Source: Rathayibacter caricis DSM 15933
Lineage (GTDB): Bacteria > Actinomycetota > Actinomycetes > Actinomycetales > Microbacteriaceae
Direction of reading: 5' to 3'
Length of the DNA stretch: 64,000 nt
Assembly: GCF_003044275.1 (NCBI RefSeq)
Contig: NZ_PZPL01000001.1
Span: forward strand, 1,178,001 to 1,242,000
The notes beneath the pieces are model-generated. The model was given only the letters and a program-made list of their open reading frames with translations, did no database searches and was not told the origin of the DNA. The translations under genes and the position numbers were made by a program. Shown here in pieces: positions 1-8,068 of the stretch. Positions within the stretch are counted from its first letter, which is position 1; each line of letters starts with the position of its first letter.

Positions 1-247
1 CAAGGTCGTGCTGACGGTCGTCGCCCGCAACGGCGACACCGTGCCGATGGACGTGTCCATCCGCACCTCGGAGGGCGTGAAGACGTTCGCCGGAGTGAAG
101 CCGGGCGCGAACGCCTCGGCCGCCTACACGGTGCGCTCGACGCAGCTCGCCGCGGGCGAGGCGACGGTCACCGCGACGGCGACGGTCGGCGGCTCGCCCG
201 TCACCGCGACGACCGCGGCGCCGTACACGGCCCGCAGCTGCGGCTGA
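1..247 (+). CDS. C-terminal tail of a secreted protein (partial at 5' end)
   Basis: The reading frame is open from the window edge to a TGA at 245-247; the true start lies outside. The visible 80 or so residues form an Ala/Thr/Val-rich beta-type domain ending in a short Cys-containing tail (RSCG). The same architecture closes the GH53 galactanase at 59383-61833: a VSIRTSEG / LSVRTPYG segment, a [12 protein letters not shown] segment and a final KRC/RSC tail. The missing front half is therefore probably an extracellular enzyme, perhaps also a glycosidase. Its catalytic identity cannot be seen here. Confidence 0.7.
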   Translation, partial: KVVLTVVARNGDTVPMDVSIRTSEGVKTFAGVKPGANASAAYTVRSTQLAAGEATVTATATVGGSPVTATTAAPYTARSCG

Positions 248-363
248 CCGGTCGGGATCAGCGCTGCTGACGGGAGCCCGTCGCACTCCGGTGCGGCGGG
301 CTCCCGCCGTTCCCGGAGGCGCGCCGACGCGTCGATCCAGATGGCCCACTGCCCGGGAGGCGC

Positions 364-456
364 GGGTCTCGATACGCCCCTGCGGGGCTACTCGACCAGC
401 AGGGTCGTCCTTCTTCGTTGATCGAGTAGGTCGCGCAGCGGCCGTATCGAGATCCC
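364..456. repeat. family A intergenic palindromic repeat pair
   Basis: Two facing arms: GGTCTCGATACG..GGCTACTCGACCAGCAGG, then its inverse GATCGAGTAGG..GGCCGTATCGAGATCC. Each arm is itself a hairpin with a variable GC core. The same element occurs at six other intergenic places in this window. It lies between the partial secreted protein and the membrane protein at 546, and the bases around it (248-545) hold no gene I can support. Confidence 0.85.
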
Positions 457-545
457 CTACCGTTCGGGAGGAGCGGGGCGTGCCCGTCGCCGCCTCGACG
501 CCCGCTGTTCCTCCGCCGTACCCGGGGCGGCGCTAGCGTGCCGCC

Positions 546-1250
546 ATGACGGTCGTCGCGACTCCCACCCGCCGTGCCCGCACGTCGCCGGCGTGGGCGC
601 TGCTCGCGGCCGCCGCGTTCCTCGCCTCCGCGGCTCTGCAGCTGCAGGCCGCGGTGCAGCGCTGGCTGATCGTGGGGGAGGCGGGGACGCCGGACGACCG
701 GACGATCCAGGACCACCTCTACGACTACTCCATGCCCGCGGACCCGTGGGTGAATGTGGGGGCGGCTGCGCAGGTCTTCGGAGTCGCGACGCTGCTGCTC
801 GCCGCGGGGATTCTGGCGCTGATGCGCGCTCTCGCGCCGGTGAGCGCCGTGTTCCGGGCGAGCGCGATCGCCATCGCGGTGGTGTTCGCGCTGAACGGCG
901 CGCACGCGCTGGTCTCGGGGCTCCTCGGCGCCCCGACTCCGATCGGAGCCCCGCTGCTGCAGATGGCGCTCAGCCTGATCCCGGTGCTCGGCCTGGGGGC
1001 ACTCGCGGTGCGAGCCCTCGGGCGCTCGGTGGCGCTGGGCGTCGCGTTCGCCTGCCTGCTCGGCAGCACGATGCCGGGCGTGCTGCTCGCGACGTTCTTG
1101 ATCGCTCCGGCGGTCATGGGCTTCCAGTCGCACGACACGACGCCGTGGAGCGAGGCGGTGACCGCCGTCAGCACCGCGGCGGCGGGCCTGGCCGCGCTGC
1201 TCGGTGCGGCGGTGGGCGCGATCCGCGGGCGGGCCGGCGCCTCGTCCTGA
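546..1250 (+). CDS. hypothetical polytopic membrane protein
   Basis: A 234-residue protein starting at ATG with a basic N-terminus (TPTRRARTS). About six hydrophobic segments can be seen, near residues 17-38, 74-96, 101-122, 136-157, 160-186 and 203-226. A polar loop between the first two carries GTPDDRTIQDHLYDYS. I do not recognise the family. The gene ends eight bases before the converging gene at 1258-1506, so it stands alone transcriptionally. No clear Shine-Dalgarno sequence precedes the ATG (GCTAGCGTGCCGCC). A leaderless or weakly initiated transcript is possible. Confidence 0.7.
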   Translation: MTVVATPTRRARTSPAWALLAAAAFLASAALQLQAAVQRWLIVGEAGTPDDRTIQDHLYDYSMPADPWVNVGAAAQVFGVATLLLAAGILALMRALAPVSAVFRASAIAIAVVFALNGAHALVSGLLGAPTPIGAPLLQMALSLIPVLGLGALAVRALGRSVALGVAFACLLGSTMPGVLLATFLIAPAVMGFQSHDTTPWSEAVTAVSTAAAGLAALLGAAVGAIRGRAGASS

Positions 1251-1257
1251 GGTCGCG

Positions 1258-1506
1258 TCAGCCGTTCAGGATCGGGTTCGGCGAGGTGGAGGGACCCGCC
1301 GAGACCTCGTCGACGATGCGCAGGAACTGCTCGACCGCCTGCTCGGAGGTGAGACGGCCGGCGTCGACGAGGTCGGCGATCCGGAGGACGTCGAGTTTGC
1401 GGGCGGCGCGGGCCGCGGTGTCGAGTCCGGAGGCGCTGATCGCGGACGACGCGCGCACACGCGCGACGATCGCTCCGACGTGCCACCGTCTGCTGCTGGA
1501 AGCCAT
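1258..1506 (-). CDS. small hypothetical protein (82 aa)
   Basis: The ATG at 1506 is chosen because it is preceded by a strong AGAAGGAGAT Shine-Dalgarno sequence at normal spacing; longer starts would overlap the next gene. The protein is soluble, with a basic N-terminus (SSSRRWHV) and a helical body containing LDVLRIADLVDAGRLTSEQAVEQFLRIVDEV written as two amphipathic stretches. It is the last gene of a minus-strand run behind the two paralogous membrane proteins at 1602 and 2313. I do not recognise it. A small regulatory or partner protein is possible, but that is only a guess from size and position. Confidence 0.6.
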   Translation of the reverse strand: MASSSRRWHVGAIVARVRASSAISASGLDTAARAARKLDVLRIADLVDAGRLTSEQAVEQFLRIVDEVSAGPSTSPNPILNG

Positions 1507-1569
1507 TCGATCTCCTTCTCTGTCGCAGGGTCTTCGGAGCGAGGCGTGCCTCGGATGGGGGTCGTCGCG

Positions 1570-1599
1570 GGATCGGAGCGGTCGGGCTGCTCCGGATCC
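1570..1599 (-). terminator. GC-rich hairpin between two minus-strand genes
   Basis: The arms GGATCGGAGC (1570-1579) and GCTCCGGATCC (1589-1599) pair with one bulged base around a nine-base loop. It sits just after the stop of the membrane protein at 1602-2084 and before the small gene at 1258-1506. It lacks a U-tract, so attenuation or RNA stabilisation is as likely as termination. Confidence 0.4.
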
Positions 1600-1601
1600 C
1601 G

Positions 1602-2084
1602 TCACAGGTGCAGGATGCTCCAGTCGATGATCACGGCCGCGGCCGTGTAGATCGCCGCGACCGCGCCCACGGCCTTGCCCGCGCGATCGAGGTCGCTCCG
1701 CGGAGTGGGGCGGATGTCGGCGACCACGCGCAGCAGCGCGCCGAGCATCGCGATGACCGTGATCGCCAGCAGCCACTCCTTGAGGGCGACGTGCGAGTCG
1801 ACGTCCATCAGCGTGAGCGTCAGGACCGGTGCGAGCACGAGCGCGATCGAGAGCAGCACCAGCAGCACGCCGCGACGGGTCAGCTCGGTGGGGCCGAGCG
1901 AGCCCTCGCGGAGCCACGCGCGCAGGCGGGACCGGCGGGTCGCCGGCGTGCCGGGTGCCTCAGCGACGGCGGGCTGATGCGGATCGGACGCGGAGCGACG
2001 CGGATCGGAGGCGGACAGGCCCGCACCCGCGTCGGGCTCGGCGGACGGCGTGGAGACCGCGGCCGCGCTCTCGATCGTGCTCAC
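1602..2084 (-). CDS. small membrane protein, upstream-paralogue pair member 1
   Basis: A 160-residue protein from a GTG start. The first 50 residues are polar, low-complexity and probably disordered (Ala/Pro/Ser/Asp-rich). A conserved core follows: WLREGSLGPTELTRRG, then three hydrophobic helices near residues 72-92, 104-124 and 137-157, ending DWSILHL. The core aligns closely with the neighbour at 2313-2837, so these are tandem duplicates; the shared RPTPRxDLDRAGKAVGAVAA loop between helices 2 and 3 is the most conserved part. Function unknown. No good ribosome site precedes the GTG, so the start is uncertain. Confidence 0.65.
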   Translation of the reverse strand: MSTIESAAAVSTPSAEPDAGAGLSASDPRRSASDPHQPAVAEAPGTPATRRSRLRAWLREGSLGPTELTRRGVLLVLLSIALVLAPVLTLTLMDVDSHVALKEWLLAITVIAMLGALLRVVADIRPTPRSDLDRAGKAVGAVAAIYTAAAVIIDWSILHL

Positions 2085-2274
2085 AGGGCCGACCCGTACG
2101 CGGAGCGACCGACCTTCGACCGGGCGACGGAGGGAGCCGACGCGGTCGGCCGAGGTGCGAGGTGATGCCGCACGGCGTCCTCCAGGGGATCGTGGCGACC
2201 GTCGAGGGCCGCGTCGCGAGAGGGTCGCGAGCTCTCAGTGTCCAGCCGTGAGAGCGCTCCGACAAGCGCCGCTT

Positions 2275-2288
2275 GCGGACTTGTCCGC
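2275..2288. promoter_or_regulatory. GCGGAC-TT-GTCCGC dyad upstream of paralogue 1
   Basis: A perfect 6+6 inverted repeat with a two-base centre, about 190 bases upstream of the GTG at 2084. The same dyad (GCGGAC-AC-GTCCGC) occurs at 2762-2775 near the start of the paralogous gene. That repetition makes a shared protein-binding site plausible. Confidence 0.45.
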
Positions 2289-2312
2289 TTCCGGACACCG
2301 TCGAGGTCGCGC

Positions 2313-2837
2313 TCAGAGCCGGATGATGCTCCAATCGACGACCACGGACAGCACCGTGAACACCGCGGCGACCGCTCCGACCGCCTTGCCCGCGCGGTCG
2401 AGGTCGCCCCGCGGAGTCGGCCGCGCGTCGGCGATCACCCGCAGCACCGCCCCGACGAGCGCGGTGACCGTGATCGTGACCACCGTCACCTTCAGCGACA
2501 CGTGGGCGTCGACGTGCAGCAGGGTCAGCGCGGCGATCGGCACCAGCACCAGGAGGATCGACAGCAGCACCAGGATCCCGCCGCGGCGCGACAGCGCGGT
2601 CGGTCCGAGGGATCCGCCGCGGAGCCAGGCGCGCACGGCACGGTCACCGACCGGCGCGGGGGAGGGCGGGGAGTCGGTCGAGGCGGGCAGAGGATCCTCC
2701 AGGATCGGGGCGGGCGGCCCCTCAGTCTCGGGACCGATCCGCGCGCGCGCAACGTCCGCTAGCGGACACGTCCGCAAGAGGACGGCCCGCGTTCCGGGCG
2801 GTCGGCGCCTCTGCTGAACCTCTGCTCCTCCCGGCAA
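2313..2837 (-). CDS. small membrane protein, upstream-paralogue pair member 2
   Basis: The open frame gives up to 174 residues from a TTG codon, ending DWSIIRL. The conserved core is WLRGGSLGPTALSRRG followed by three hydrophobic segments and the loop RPTPRGDLDRAGKAVGAVAA, matching the gene at 1602-2084. The N-terminal 65 residues are proline-rich and lack similarity to the paralogue. The dyad at 2754-2775 would lie inside this N-terminal part, which hints that the real start may be downstream, for example an in-frame GTG just before WLRGG. Function unknown. Gene duplication is clear; start choice is weak. Confidence 0.6.
   Translation of the reverse strand: MPGGAEVQQRRRPPGTRAVLLRTCPLADVARARIGPETEGPPAPILEDPLPASTDSPPSPAPVGDRAVRAWLRGGSLGPTALSRRGGILVLLSILLVLVPIAALTLLHVDAHVSLKVTVVTITVTALVGAVLRVIADARPTPRGDLDRAGKAVGAVAAVFTVLSVVVDWSIIRL
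2754..2775. promoter_or_regulatory. overlapping palindromes at paralogue 2
   Basis: GTCCGCTAGCGGAC (2754-2767) is a perfect 14-base palindrome, and its right half forms a second dyad GCGGAC-AC-GTCCGC (2762-2775) with the following bases. The second dyad equals the one at 2275-2288 apart from its two central bases. I read this as a repeated operator. Confidence 0.45.
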
Positions 2838-2981
2838 GGCCCTGACAAGCCCTCCCTGCCTGAGGAACCCCTCAGTAACGTGGATGTACCCCTTCGGGAC
2901 GGAGCGCGAGACCCCCGCTCGCGTCGATCCGACGTCACTCCGTCCGCCACCGCGTCGCCCGTCCCTCGTGAAAGGCCACCC

Positions 2982-3041
2982 ATGACGGATTCCCCGCCCG
3001 TCCCGACCGCAGACCGCTCCCGTACCCCGGAGCGGTCGTGA
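2982..3041 (+). CDS. 19-residue leader ORF coupled to the interrupted gene
   Basis: ATG 2982 follows GTGAAAGG at good spacing and encodes MTDSPPVPTADRSRTPERS before a TGA that overlaps the GTG start of the interrupted gene at 3038 (GTGA). This is the arrangement of a translated leader or of a very small coupled gene. No family is recognisable. Upstream, CTGAGG-AACC-CCTCAG (2860-2875) is a short hairpin that may belong to the control region. Confidence 0.35.
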   Translation: MTDSPPVPTADRSRTPERS

Positions 3042-3421
3042 CGACCGTGTGCGCCCCGCTCGCCCGGACCGACGCCCGATCAGTCGTCGACGACGCCTGC
3101 TGCCGCGCCGAAGCGCTCCTCAGCGCGCGCATCGCGGACCTCTGGACGGCGAAGTCCGATCCGTAGGCGACCCGGCTGCTTCTGGAGCGCGCCCGCGCGG
3201 AGGTCGCCGCCGCCCGCGCGCTGCTCGCCGAGGCGGGGTCGGGTGAGTGGTGGTCGGACCTGACCGCCGCCCGACTGGCCGACGCCTGCGTCGCCGCGCG
3301 CCTGTGGGCGGAGGGCGACCCCGCCTGCGCCGACCTCGAGCGCGTCTTCGCCTCGCGCCTGCGCACCGAGCTCGGCATCGACCTCGCGTCGATCCCGCGC
3401 CGCTCGGCCCCGCCCGCCTGA
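3038..3421 (+). pseudogene. hypothetical gene interrupted by an in-frame amber codon
   Basis: From GTG 3038 one frame with the normal high third-position GC continues to TGA 3419-3421 but contains TAG at 3164-3166. The product would be about 126 residues: DARSVVDDACCRAEALLSAR before the stop, then RLLLERARAEVAAARALLAEA and a Cys/Trp-containing helical tail. Codon use and composition stay coding-like on both sides of the stop and no frame change is needed, so this looks like a recent nonsense mutation (or a base error). No in-frame ATG, GTG or TTG restart follows the stop closely. The family is unknown. Confidence 0.55.
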
Positions 3422-3433
3422 CCCGTCCCTCCG

Positions 3434-3608
3434 CTGCTGGTCGAGTAGCCCCGGAGGGGTGCATCGAGACCCGCGGAGGAAGGGGGTGCTCCCTCCTTTC
3501 GCTGGTCGAGTAGCCCCGGAGGGGCGTATTGAGACCCGCCGCCTCCAGCGGGTCGCCCTTCGATCAGGATCCGATACGCCCACTGCGCGGCTACTCGTTC
3601 AGCGAGGA
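3434..3608. repeat. family A palindromic repeat cluster (three arms)
   Basis: Arms at about 3438-3471 and 3501-3537 read TGGTCGAGTAGCC..GGGGYGTATYGAGACC in direct order; a third, inverted arm (GATACGCCC..GGCTACTCG) lies at about 3567-3608. The inverted arm runs into the 3' end of the converging gene at 3591-4589 and supplies its TAG stop codon. Confidence 0.8.
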
Positions 3609-4589
3609 GGGGTGCCGCACCCGGTCGGGATGCACCGCGCCGAGCGCCTCCCGCTCTACCTCCCGCGCCAGCCCCGACCGGCGCGCACGGCCGAGTCCGC
3701 GCGCGATCTCGTCGCTGAGCACCCGTTCGACCGTGTCGCTCAGCGGACGGAAGACGCCTCCGGACGCCCGGTACGCGGCTCCGCTGCGTCGCGCGAACGC
3801 CGTGTCGGGCCGCGGGAGGGACAGCGGCAGCGACCGCGGCCCCGCCCAGTGGTCGATCCCGTGCTCCCGGAGCCACTCGTCGGAGCGCGGAGCGAACTCC
3901 CCGTCGAATCCGGTGGCCGACCTGACCGCGGCGAGGAACTCCTCGAACGGAGTGCTCGGTCCGACCGCGTCCACGGTCCCGGTGAGGCCTCCTGCTCCCG
4001 CCGACACGATCCACTCCGCGAGATCCGCCACGTCGATCGCCTGCACCCAGCGGCCCGCCGGCTCCGGCAGCAGCACGGTGCCGCCCCGCATCAGGCGGGC
4101 GGGCCAGTACCCGAAGCGGTCGCTCGGGTCGCCGGGGCCCACGATGAGGCCGGGCCGTGCGATCAGGAGCCGGTCGCCGAGCCGAGCGGTCGACGCCTGC
4201 TCGGCGAGCACCTTCGCGTGCGCGTAGTCGGAGGGGTCGGTCGGAGTCACGAGCTCCGCCGACTCGTCGGCACCGCGCTCGTCGGTGCGCGCGTAGACCG
4301 AGACGGAGGAGACCAGGGTCCAGTGCGCCGCTCTGTCCGCCAGGGCGCCGAGCGCTCCCTCGACGAGCGCGGGCGGAGCGGCCAGCTCGACGACCGCGTC
4401 CCAGTCGCCGCCGAGCCCGTCGTAGGCGCCGGGCTGCGAGCGGTCCGCGACGACGAGCCTCACGCCGTCGGGCACGGGTCCCGTCACTCCCCGAGCGAGG
4501 CAGACCACCTCCGCGCCACGCCGCGCCCAGGCCGACGCCGTTTCGCGGCCCAGCCATCCCGTCCCACCCAGCACCAGAATCCGTTGCAC
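3591..4589 (-). CDS. NAD(P)-dependent epimerase/reductase-like protein
   Basis: A 332-residue extended-SDR type protein. The N-terminal Rossmann motif GGTGWLGRE (about residues 7-15) binds the dinucleotide. SSVSVY and YAHAK (around residues 105-140) correspond to the catalytic Ser and YxxxK of the NAD-dependent epimerase family, and IVGPGDPSDRFGYWP is a typical substrate-side segment. GTG 4589 is used because GGGGA precedes it and the Rossmann strand starts at once. The last codons and the stop are read out of a family A repeat, so the C-terminus (RHPSSLNE) may be extended relative to relatives. The substrate is not predictable. It is transcribed alone. Confidence 0.8.
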   Translation of the reverse strand: MQRILVLGGTGWLGRETASAWARRGAEVVCLARGVTGPVPDGVRLVVADRSQPGAYDGLGGDWDAVVELAAPPALVEGALGALADRAAHWTLVSSVSVYARTDERGADESAELVTPTDPSDYAHAKVLAEQASTARLGDRLLIARPGLIVGPGDPSDRFGYWPARLMRGGTVLLPEPAGRWVQAIDVADLAEWIVSAGAGGLTGTVDAVGPSTPFEEFLAAVRSATGFDGEFAPRSDEWLREHGIDHWAGPRSLPLSLPRPDTAFARRSGAAYRASGGVFRPLSDTVERVLSDEIARGLGRARRSGLAREVEREALGAVHPDRVRHPSSLNE

Positions 4590-4689
4590 GTCCCCAGCTG
4601 AGCCGATGCGGACGGCGAGCGGAACACGTGTTCGCTCCGGGCGGCACTCCGATCCGCCGCGTGAGCCCGCCGTTCCGTAGCGTGCTCCT

Positions 4690-4852
4690 CGTTCCGTCGA
4701 GGGACGACTTCGATCCGTCAGGAACGGCGGTCGGTTCGCGGTCGGGACGACCGTCCGTGACGGGTGGGTCCGACCCGTCCGGAGGACGTCGATCCGTCGC
4801 GAACGGCCGTGGAGCCGCGATCCGCACGGCCACTCGCGACGGATCGATCGCG
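4690..4852. repeat. family B repeat region
   Basis: A stretch of degenerate direct and inverted copies of GATCCGTCRCGRACGG and its complement: TTCCGTCGAGGGACGAC, GATCCGTCAGGAACGGCGG, GACCGTCCGTGACGGGTGGG, GATCCGTCGCGAACGGCCG, ACTCGCGACGGATCG. It fills the space between the epimerase start and the catalase stop and holds no gene. Confidence 0.65.
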
Positions 4853-5809
4853 CTACTTCCCGGTCGGGCCGTAGAACGAGCTGATCTCGTCCAGCTCCAT
4901 CTCGGCGGTCGTCTGGATCAGCTTCAGCAGCTCGGGATCCAGGCCCGGCGAGAACTCCTCGAAGCGCTCGGGCGCGATGACCGAGGGCACTCCCTCCGGA
5001 GCCTGCTCCTTCGACTCGAGGGTCGTGCCGTCGTTCGACGGCGAGGCGCCGCGGAAGATCTTCCCCGCCTCCGACGCGCCCTCGAGGTCGAACGTGTACT
5101 GCTTGCTCTGCAGCCCCAGGTCGACCAGCTTCTTGACCTCGGGGAACCTCTCGGCGTTCGTCTTCGGGATCGGCAGGGTCTTCTTCCAGTCGATGCCGAG
5201 CGTCTCGAGCGCCTTGGCGTAGCCGTTCTCGTGGGCCTGGTCGCGGACGATCAGGTAGGCGATCGTCGAGCGGGCCGTCTTGTTGTCCGTCATCTCGTAG
5301 ATGCGGCACTTCTGCAGGCGCCCGGTCGATTCGAGCATGAGGTTGTAGAGCAGGTCGAGCACGAGGTTGCCCGAGTTGTAGACGTAGCTTCCGCTCCACG
5401 GGTTGCCGACCGAGTCGACCGGCAGGGCGCCCTGCGCTCCGACGAGGTAGTGGTGGATGTTGCCCGTGTCGAGGGCGATGTTCAGCGGAGTCGCTCCACC
5501 GGCCCCCGGGGTGTCGAGCGGATCCGTCGGCTTGCCGTTGTAGCGCGGGGAGCCGTCGAGCAGGCGCGAGATGGTGGTGCCGATCAGCTCGACGTGGCTG
5601 ATCTCCTCCGTGCCGATGCCCTGGATCAGGTCGCGGTACGGCTTCGCGTCGGCGCCGCGGAAGTTCATCGCCTGGAAGAGGTACTGCATCATCGTGCGCA
5701 TCTCGCCGAACTGACCGCCGAGCCCCTCCTGCAGTGCGTTCGCGGCGGCCGGATCCGGCTCGTCCTGCTCGATGTCGTTGATGAGTCGCTGCACGTGGAA
5801 GAACATCAT
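4853..5809 (-). CDS. manganese catalase
   Basis: A 318-residue non-haem catalase that dismutates hydrogen peroxide with a dimanganese centre. The ferritin-like four-helix core is clear: FGEMRTMMQYLFQ (first Glu ligand near residue 36), TEEISHVE (Glu and His ligands near 69 and 72), then IYEMTDNKTA and RDQAHE carrying the later Glu and His. The length is close to that of known manganese catalases (about 270-300), with an acidic C-terminal tail. Two ATGs open the gene. GGAGG lies only two bases from the first (5809) and about five from the second (5806), so the second is the likelier start. It is not in an operon with its neighbours. Confidence 0.93.
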   Translation of the reverse strand: MMFFHVQRLINDIEQDEPDPAAANALQEGLGGQFGEMRTMMQYLFQAMNFRGADAKPYRDLIQGIGTEEISHVELIGTTISRLLDGSPRYNGKPTDPLDTPGAGGATPLNIALDTGNIHHYLVGAQGALPVDSVGNPWSGSYVYNSGNLVLDLLYNLMLESTGRLQKCRIYEMTDNKTARSTIAYLIVRDQAHENGYAKALETLGIDWKKTLPIPKTNAERFPEVKKLVDLGLQSKQYTFDLEGASEAGKIFRGASPSNDGTTLESKEQAPEGVPSVIAPERFEEFSPGLDPELLKLIQTTAEMELDEISSFYGPTGK

Positions 5810-6000
5810 TGCCTCCGAGAGGATCGTGGTGTCCCCTCAGAGTCCGTCGTGCTCCTCGAGCACCGCGCCCCCTTGCCCTTCCCCGAGCGCGGAGGGACAC
5901 TGCCGCACCTCTCGACGGCGGCGCCCGCAGCCGGGACGCTCGGCGCGGAGGCCGCGGACCGCCGCCGCTGCGCCCCGAGAGCGCCGCCGCGGCGAGGGGC

Positions 6001-7902
6001 TCACGCCCCGGTCAGCGCCTCCACGTCGGCCGCGAGGCTCTTCTGCACCGCGAACTGGGTGCGGTGCAGCTCCTCGTACCGGCCGCCGGCGGCCAGCAGC
6101 TCGTCGTGCGTGCCGCGCTCGACGATGGAGCCGTCCTCGATCACGAGGATCAGGTCGGCGCTGCGGATGGTGGACAGGCGGTGCGCGATGACCATCGCCG
6201 TCCGCCCCTCCAGCGCCTCGCTGAGCGCGGCCTGCACGGCCGCCTCCGAGGTCGAGTCCAGCGCGGCGGTCGCCTCGTCGAGGATGACGACCCGCGGCTG
6301 GGCGAGCAGGAGCCGCGCGATGGTCAGGCGCTGGCGCTCGCCGCCCGAGAGCCGGTAGCCGCGCTCGCCGACGACGGTGTCGAGCTGGTCTGGCAGCGAG
6401 CGGAGGAGCGGCTCCAGCCGCGCGCGGCGGACCGCGTCCCACACGTCGTCGAGGGACGCCTCCGGTCGGGCGAGGCGCAGGTTCGACAGGATCGTCTCGT
6501 GGAACAGGTGGCCGTCCTGCGTCACCATGCCCAGCGAGTGCCGCATCGAGTCGAACGTGACGTCGCGGACGTCCGTCCCGGCGAGCCGCACGGCACCGCT
6601 GTCGACGTCGTACAGGCGCGAGAGCAGCTGCGCGATCGTGGACTTGCCGGCTCCGGACGTGCCGACGAGCGCCACCGTCTGACCGGGCTCGATGCGGAAG
6701 GACACGCCGTGCAGCACCTCCTCGCCGCCGCGGGTGTCGAGCGTCGAGACCTCCTCGAGGGAGGCGAGGGACACCTTGTCCGCGGACGGGTAGGCGAAGC
6801 GGACGTCGTCGAACTCGACGGAGACGGGGCCCTCGGGGACGGAGACGGCGTCGGGCTTCTCCTGGATGAGCGGCTCGAGGTCCAGCACTTCGAAGACGCG
6901 CTCGAAGCTCACCACCGCGCTCATGATCTCGACGCGGGCGTTCGCGAGGCTGGTCAGCGGCGCGTAGAGGCGGGTGAGGAGGAGCGCCAGGGTGACCACC
7001 TCGCCCGTGTCCAGGGCGCCGCCGAGGGCGAGGACACCGCCGAGGCCGTAGACGAGCGCGAGGGCGAGGGCCGAGACGAGCATCAGCGCCGTGAAGAAGA
7101 CGAACTGCAGCATCGCGGTCCGGACGCCGATGTCGCGGACACGGGCGGCGCGGACGCGGAACTCCTCGGCCTCCTCGTCGGGCCGGCCGAACAGCTTGAC
7201 GAGGGTGGCGCCGGGGGCCGAGAAGCGCTCGGTCATCTGCGTGCTCATCGCGGAGTTGTGATCGGCGGCCTCGCGGCGGAGCGCGGCGAGGCGGCCGCCC
7301 ATCCGGCGCGCGGGCACCAGGAAGATCGGGAGCATGACGACGGCGAGGACCGTGACGAGCCAGGACGTGCTGAGCATGACGATCAGGGTGAGGATGAGCG
7401 CCACGAGGTTCGTGACGACGCCCGACAGGGTACCGCTGAACGCCTGCTGCGCGCCGATCACGTCGTTGTTGAGGCGACTCACGAGGGCGCCGGTGCGGGT
7501 ACGGGTGAAGAACGCGATCGGCATCTTCTGCACGTGATCGAAGACGGCGGTGCGCAGGTCCAGGATCACGCCCTCGCCGATCCGCGCGGAGTACCAGCGC
7601 GTCACGAGGGACACGGCGGCGTCGGCCACGGCGACGAGCGCGATGACGACGGCGATCCGGATGATCGTGGCGACCTCGCCCCGCGCGACGATGACGTCGA
7701 CCACCTGGCCGGCCAGCACCGGCGTCGCGACCGCGAGGAACGCTCCGACGATCGAGAGGGTGATGAAGATCAGCAGCTGCGACCGGTACGGCACGGCGAA
7801 CGTCATGATCCGCCTGACCGACGCGCGGGAGATGCCGTGCTTGCCGTCCCTGACGGTCGAGATCTTGTAGAGCGAGCTCCAGGCCGCGCCTTCCATGCTC
7901 AT
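6001..7902 (-). CDS. ABC exporter, fused membrane and ATPase domains
   Basis: A 633-residue half-transporter expected to work as a homodimer in the cytoplasmic membrane (MsbA/LmrA-type exporter family). Residues about 35-330 hold the six-helix membrane domain; the ATPase domain shows Walker A GTSGAGKST (414-422), signature LSGGERQ (518-524) and Walker B VVILDE (538-543). An insertion of about 15 residues (SLASLEEVSTLDTRGGE) precedes the HGVSF strand that leads to Walker A. ATG 7902 follows GGAAGGAAC. The substrate, drug or lipid, is unknown. It faces the photolyase-like gene across a repeat-rich intergenic region, and the 190 bases after it up to the catalase hold nothing recognisable. Confidence 0.92.
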   Translation of the reverse strand: MSMEGAAWSSLYKISTVRDGKHGISRASVRRIMTFAVPYRSQLLIFITLSIVGAFLAVATPVLAGQVVDVIVARGEVATIIRIAVVIALVAVADAAVSLVTRWYSARIGEGVILDLRTAVFDHVQKMPIAFFTRTRTGALVSRLNNDVIGAQQAFSGTLSGVVTNLVALILTLIVMLSTSWLVTVLAVVMLPIFLVPARRMGGRLAALRREAADHNSAMSTQMTERFSAPGATLVKLFGRPDEEAEEFRVRAARVRDIGVRTAMLQFVFFTALMLVSALALALVYGLGGVLALGGALDTGEVVTLALLLTRLYAPLTSLANARVEIMSAVVSFERVFEVLDLEPLIQEKPDAVSVPEGPVSVEFDDVRFAYPSADKVSLASLEEVSTLDTRGGEEVLHGVSFRIEPGQTVALVGTSGAGKSTIAQLLSRLYDVDSGAVRLAGTDVRDVTFDSMRHSLGMVTQDGHLFHETILSNLRLARPEASLDDVWDAVRRARLEPLLRSLPDQLDTVVGERGYRLSGGERQRLTIARLLLAQPRVVILDEATAALDSTSEAAVQAALSEALEGRTAMVIAHRLSTIRSADLILVIEDGSIVERGTHDELLAAGGRYEELHRTQFAVQKSLAADVEALTGA

Positions 7903-8026
7903 CGGCAGTTCCTTCCCTCGGCCCCACGCCCCAACTTAGGGGGTGGGTGGTGGGGATTCCTGGGGTGGCTCGTGGTCCCTCCGATCGCGGTGCGCACCCT
8001 CCTTCAGAAGCGGCCTGCGCGCTTCT

Positions 8027-8068
8027 CCAGAAGTTGCGGTAACTGCTCGCGCTTCCCGCAACTTCTGG
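8027..8068. repeat. perfect 13-bp inverted repeat in divergent promoter region
   Basis: CCAGAAGTTGCGG (8027-8039) and CCGCAACTTCTGG (8056-8068) are exact reverse complements around a 16-base loop. Located between the divergent ABC exporter (start 7902) and photolyase-like gene (start 8224), it could be a two-site operator or an RNA hairpin. Confidence 0.7.

Noticed and set aside
2935..5900. Long minus-strand frames across the epimerase and catalase
   Set aside because: GC-rich shadow frames; recognisable proteins are read in other frames of the same strand (3591-4589 and 4853-5809).
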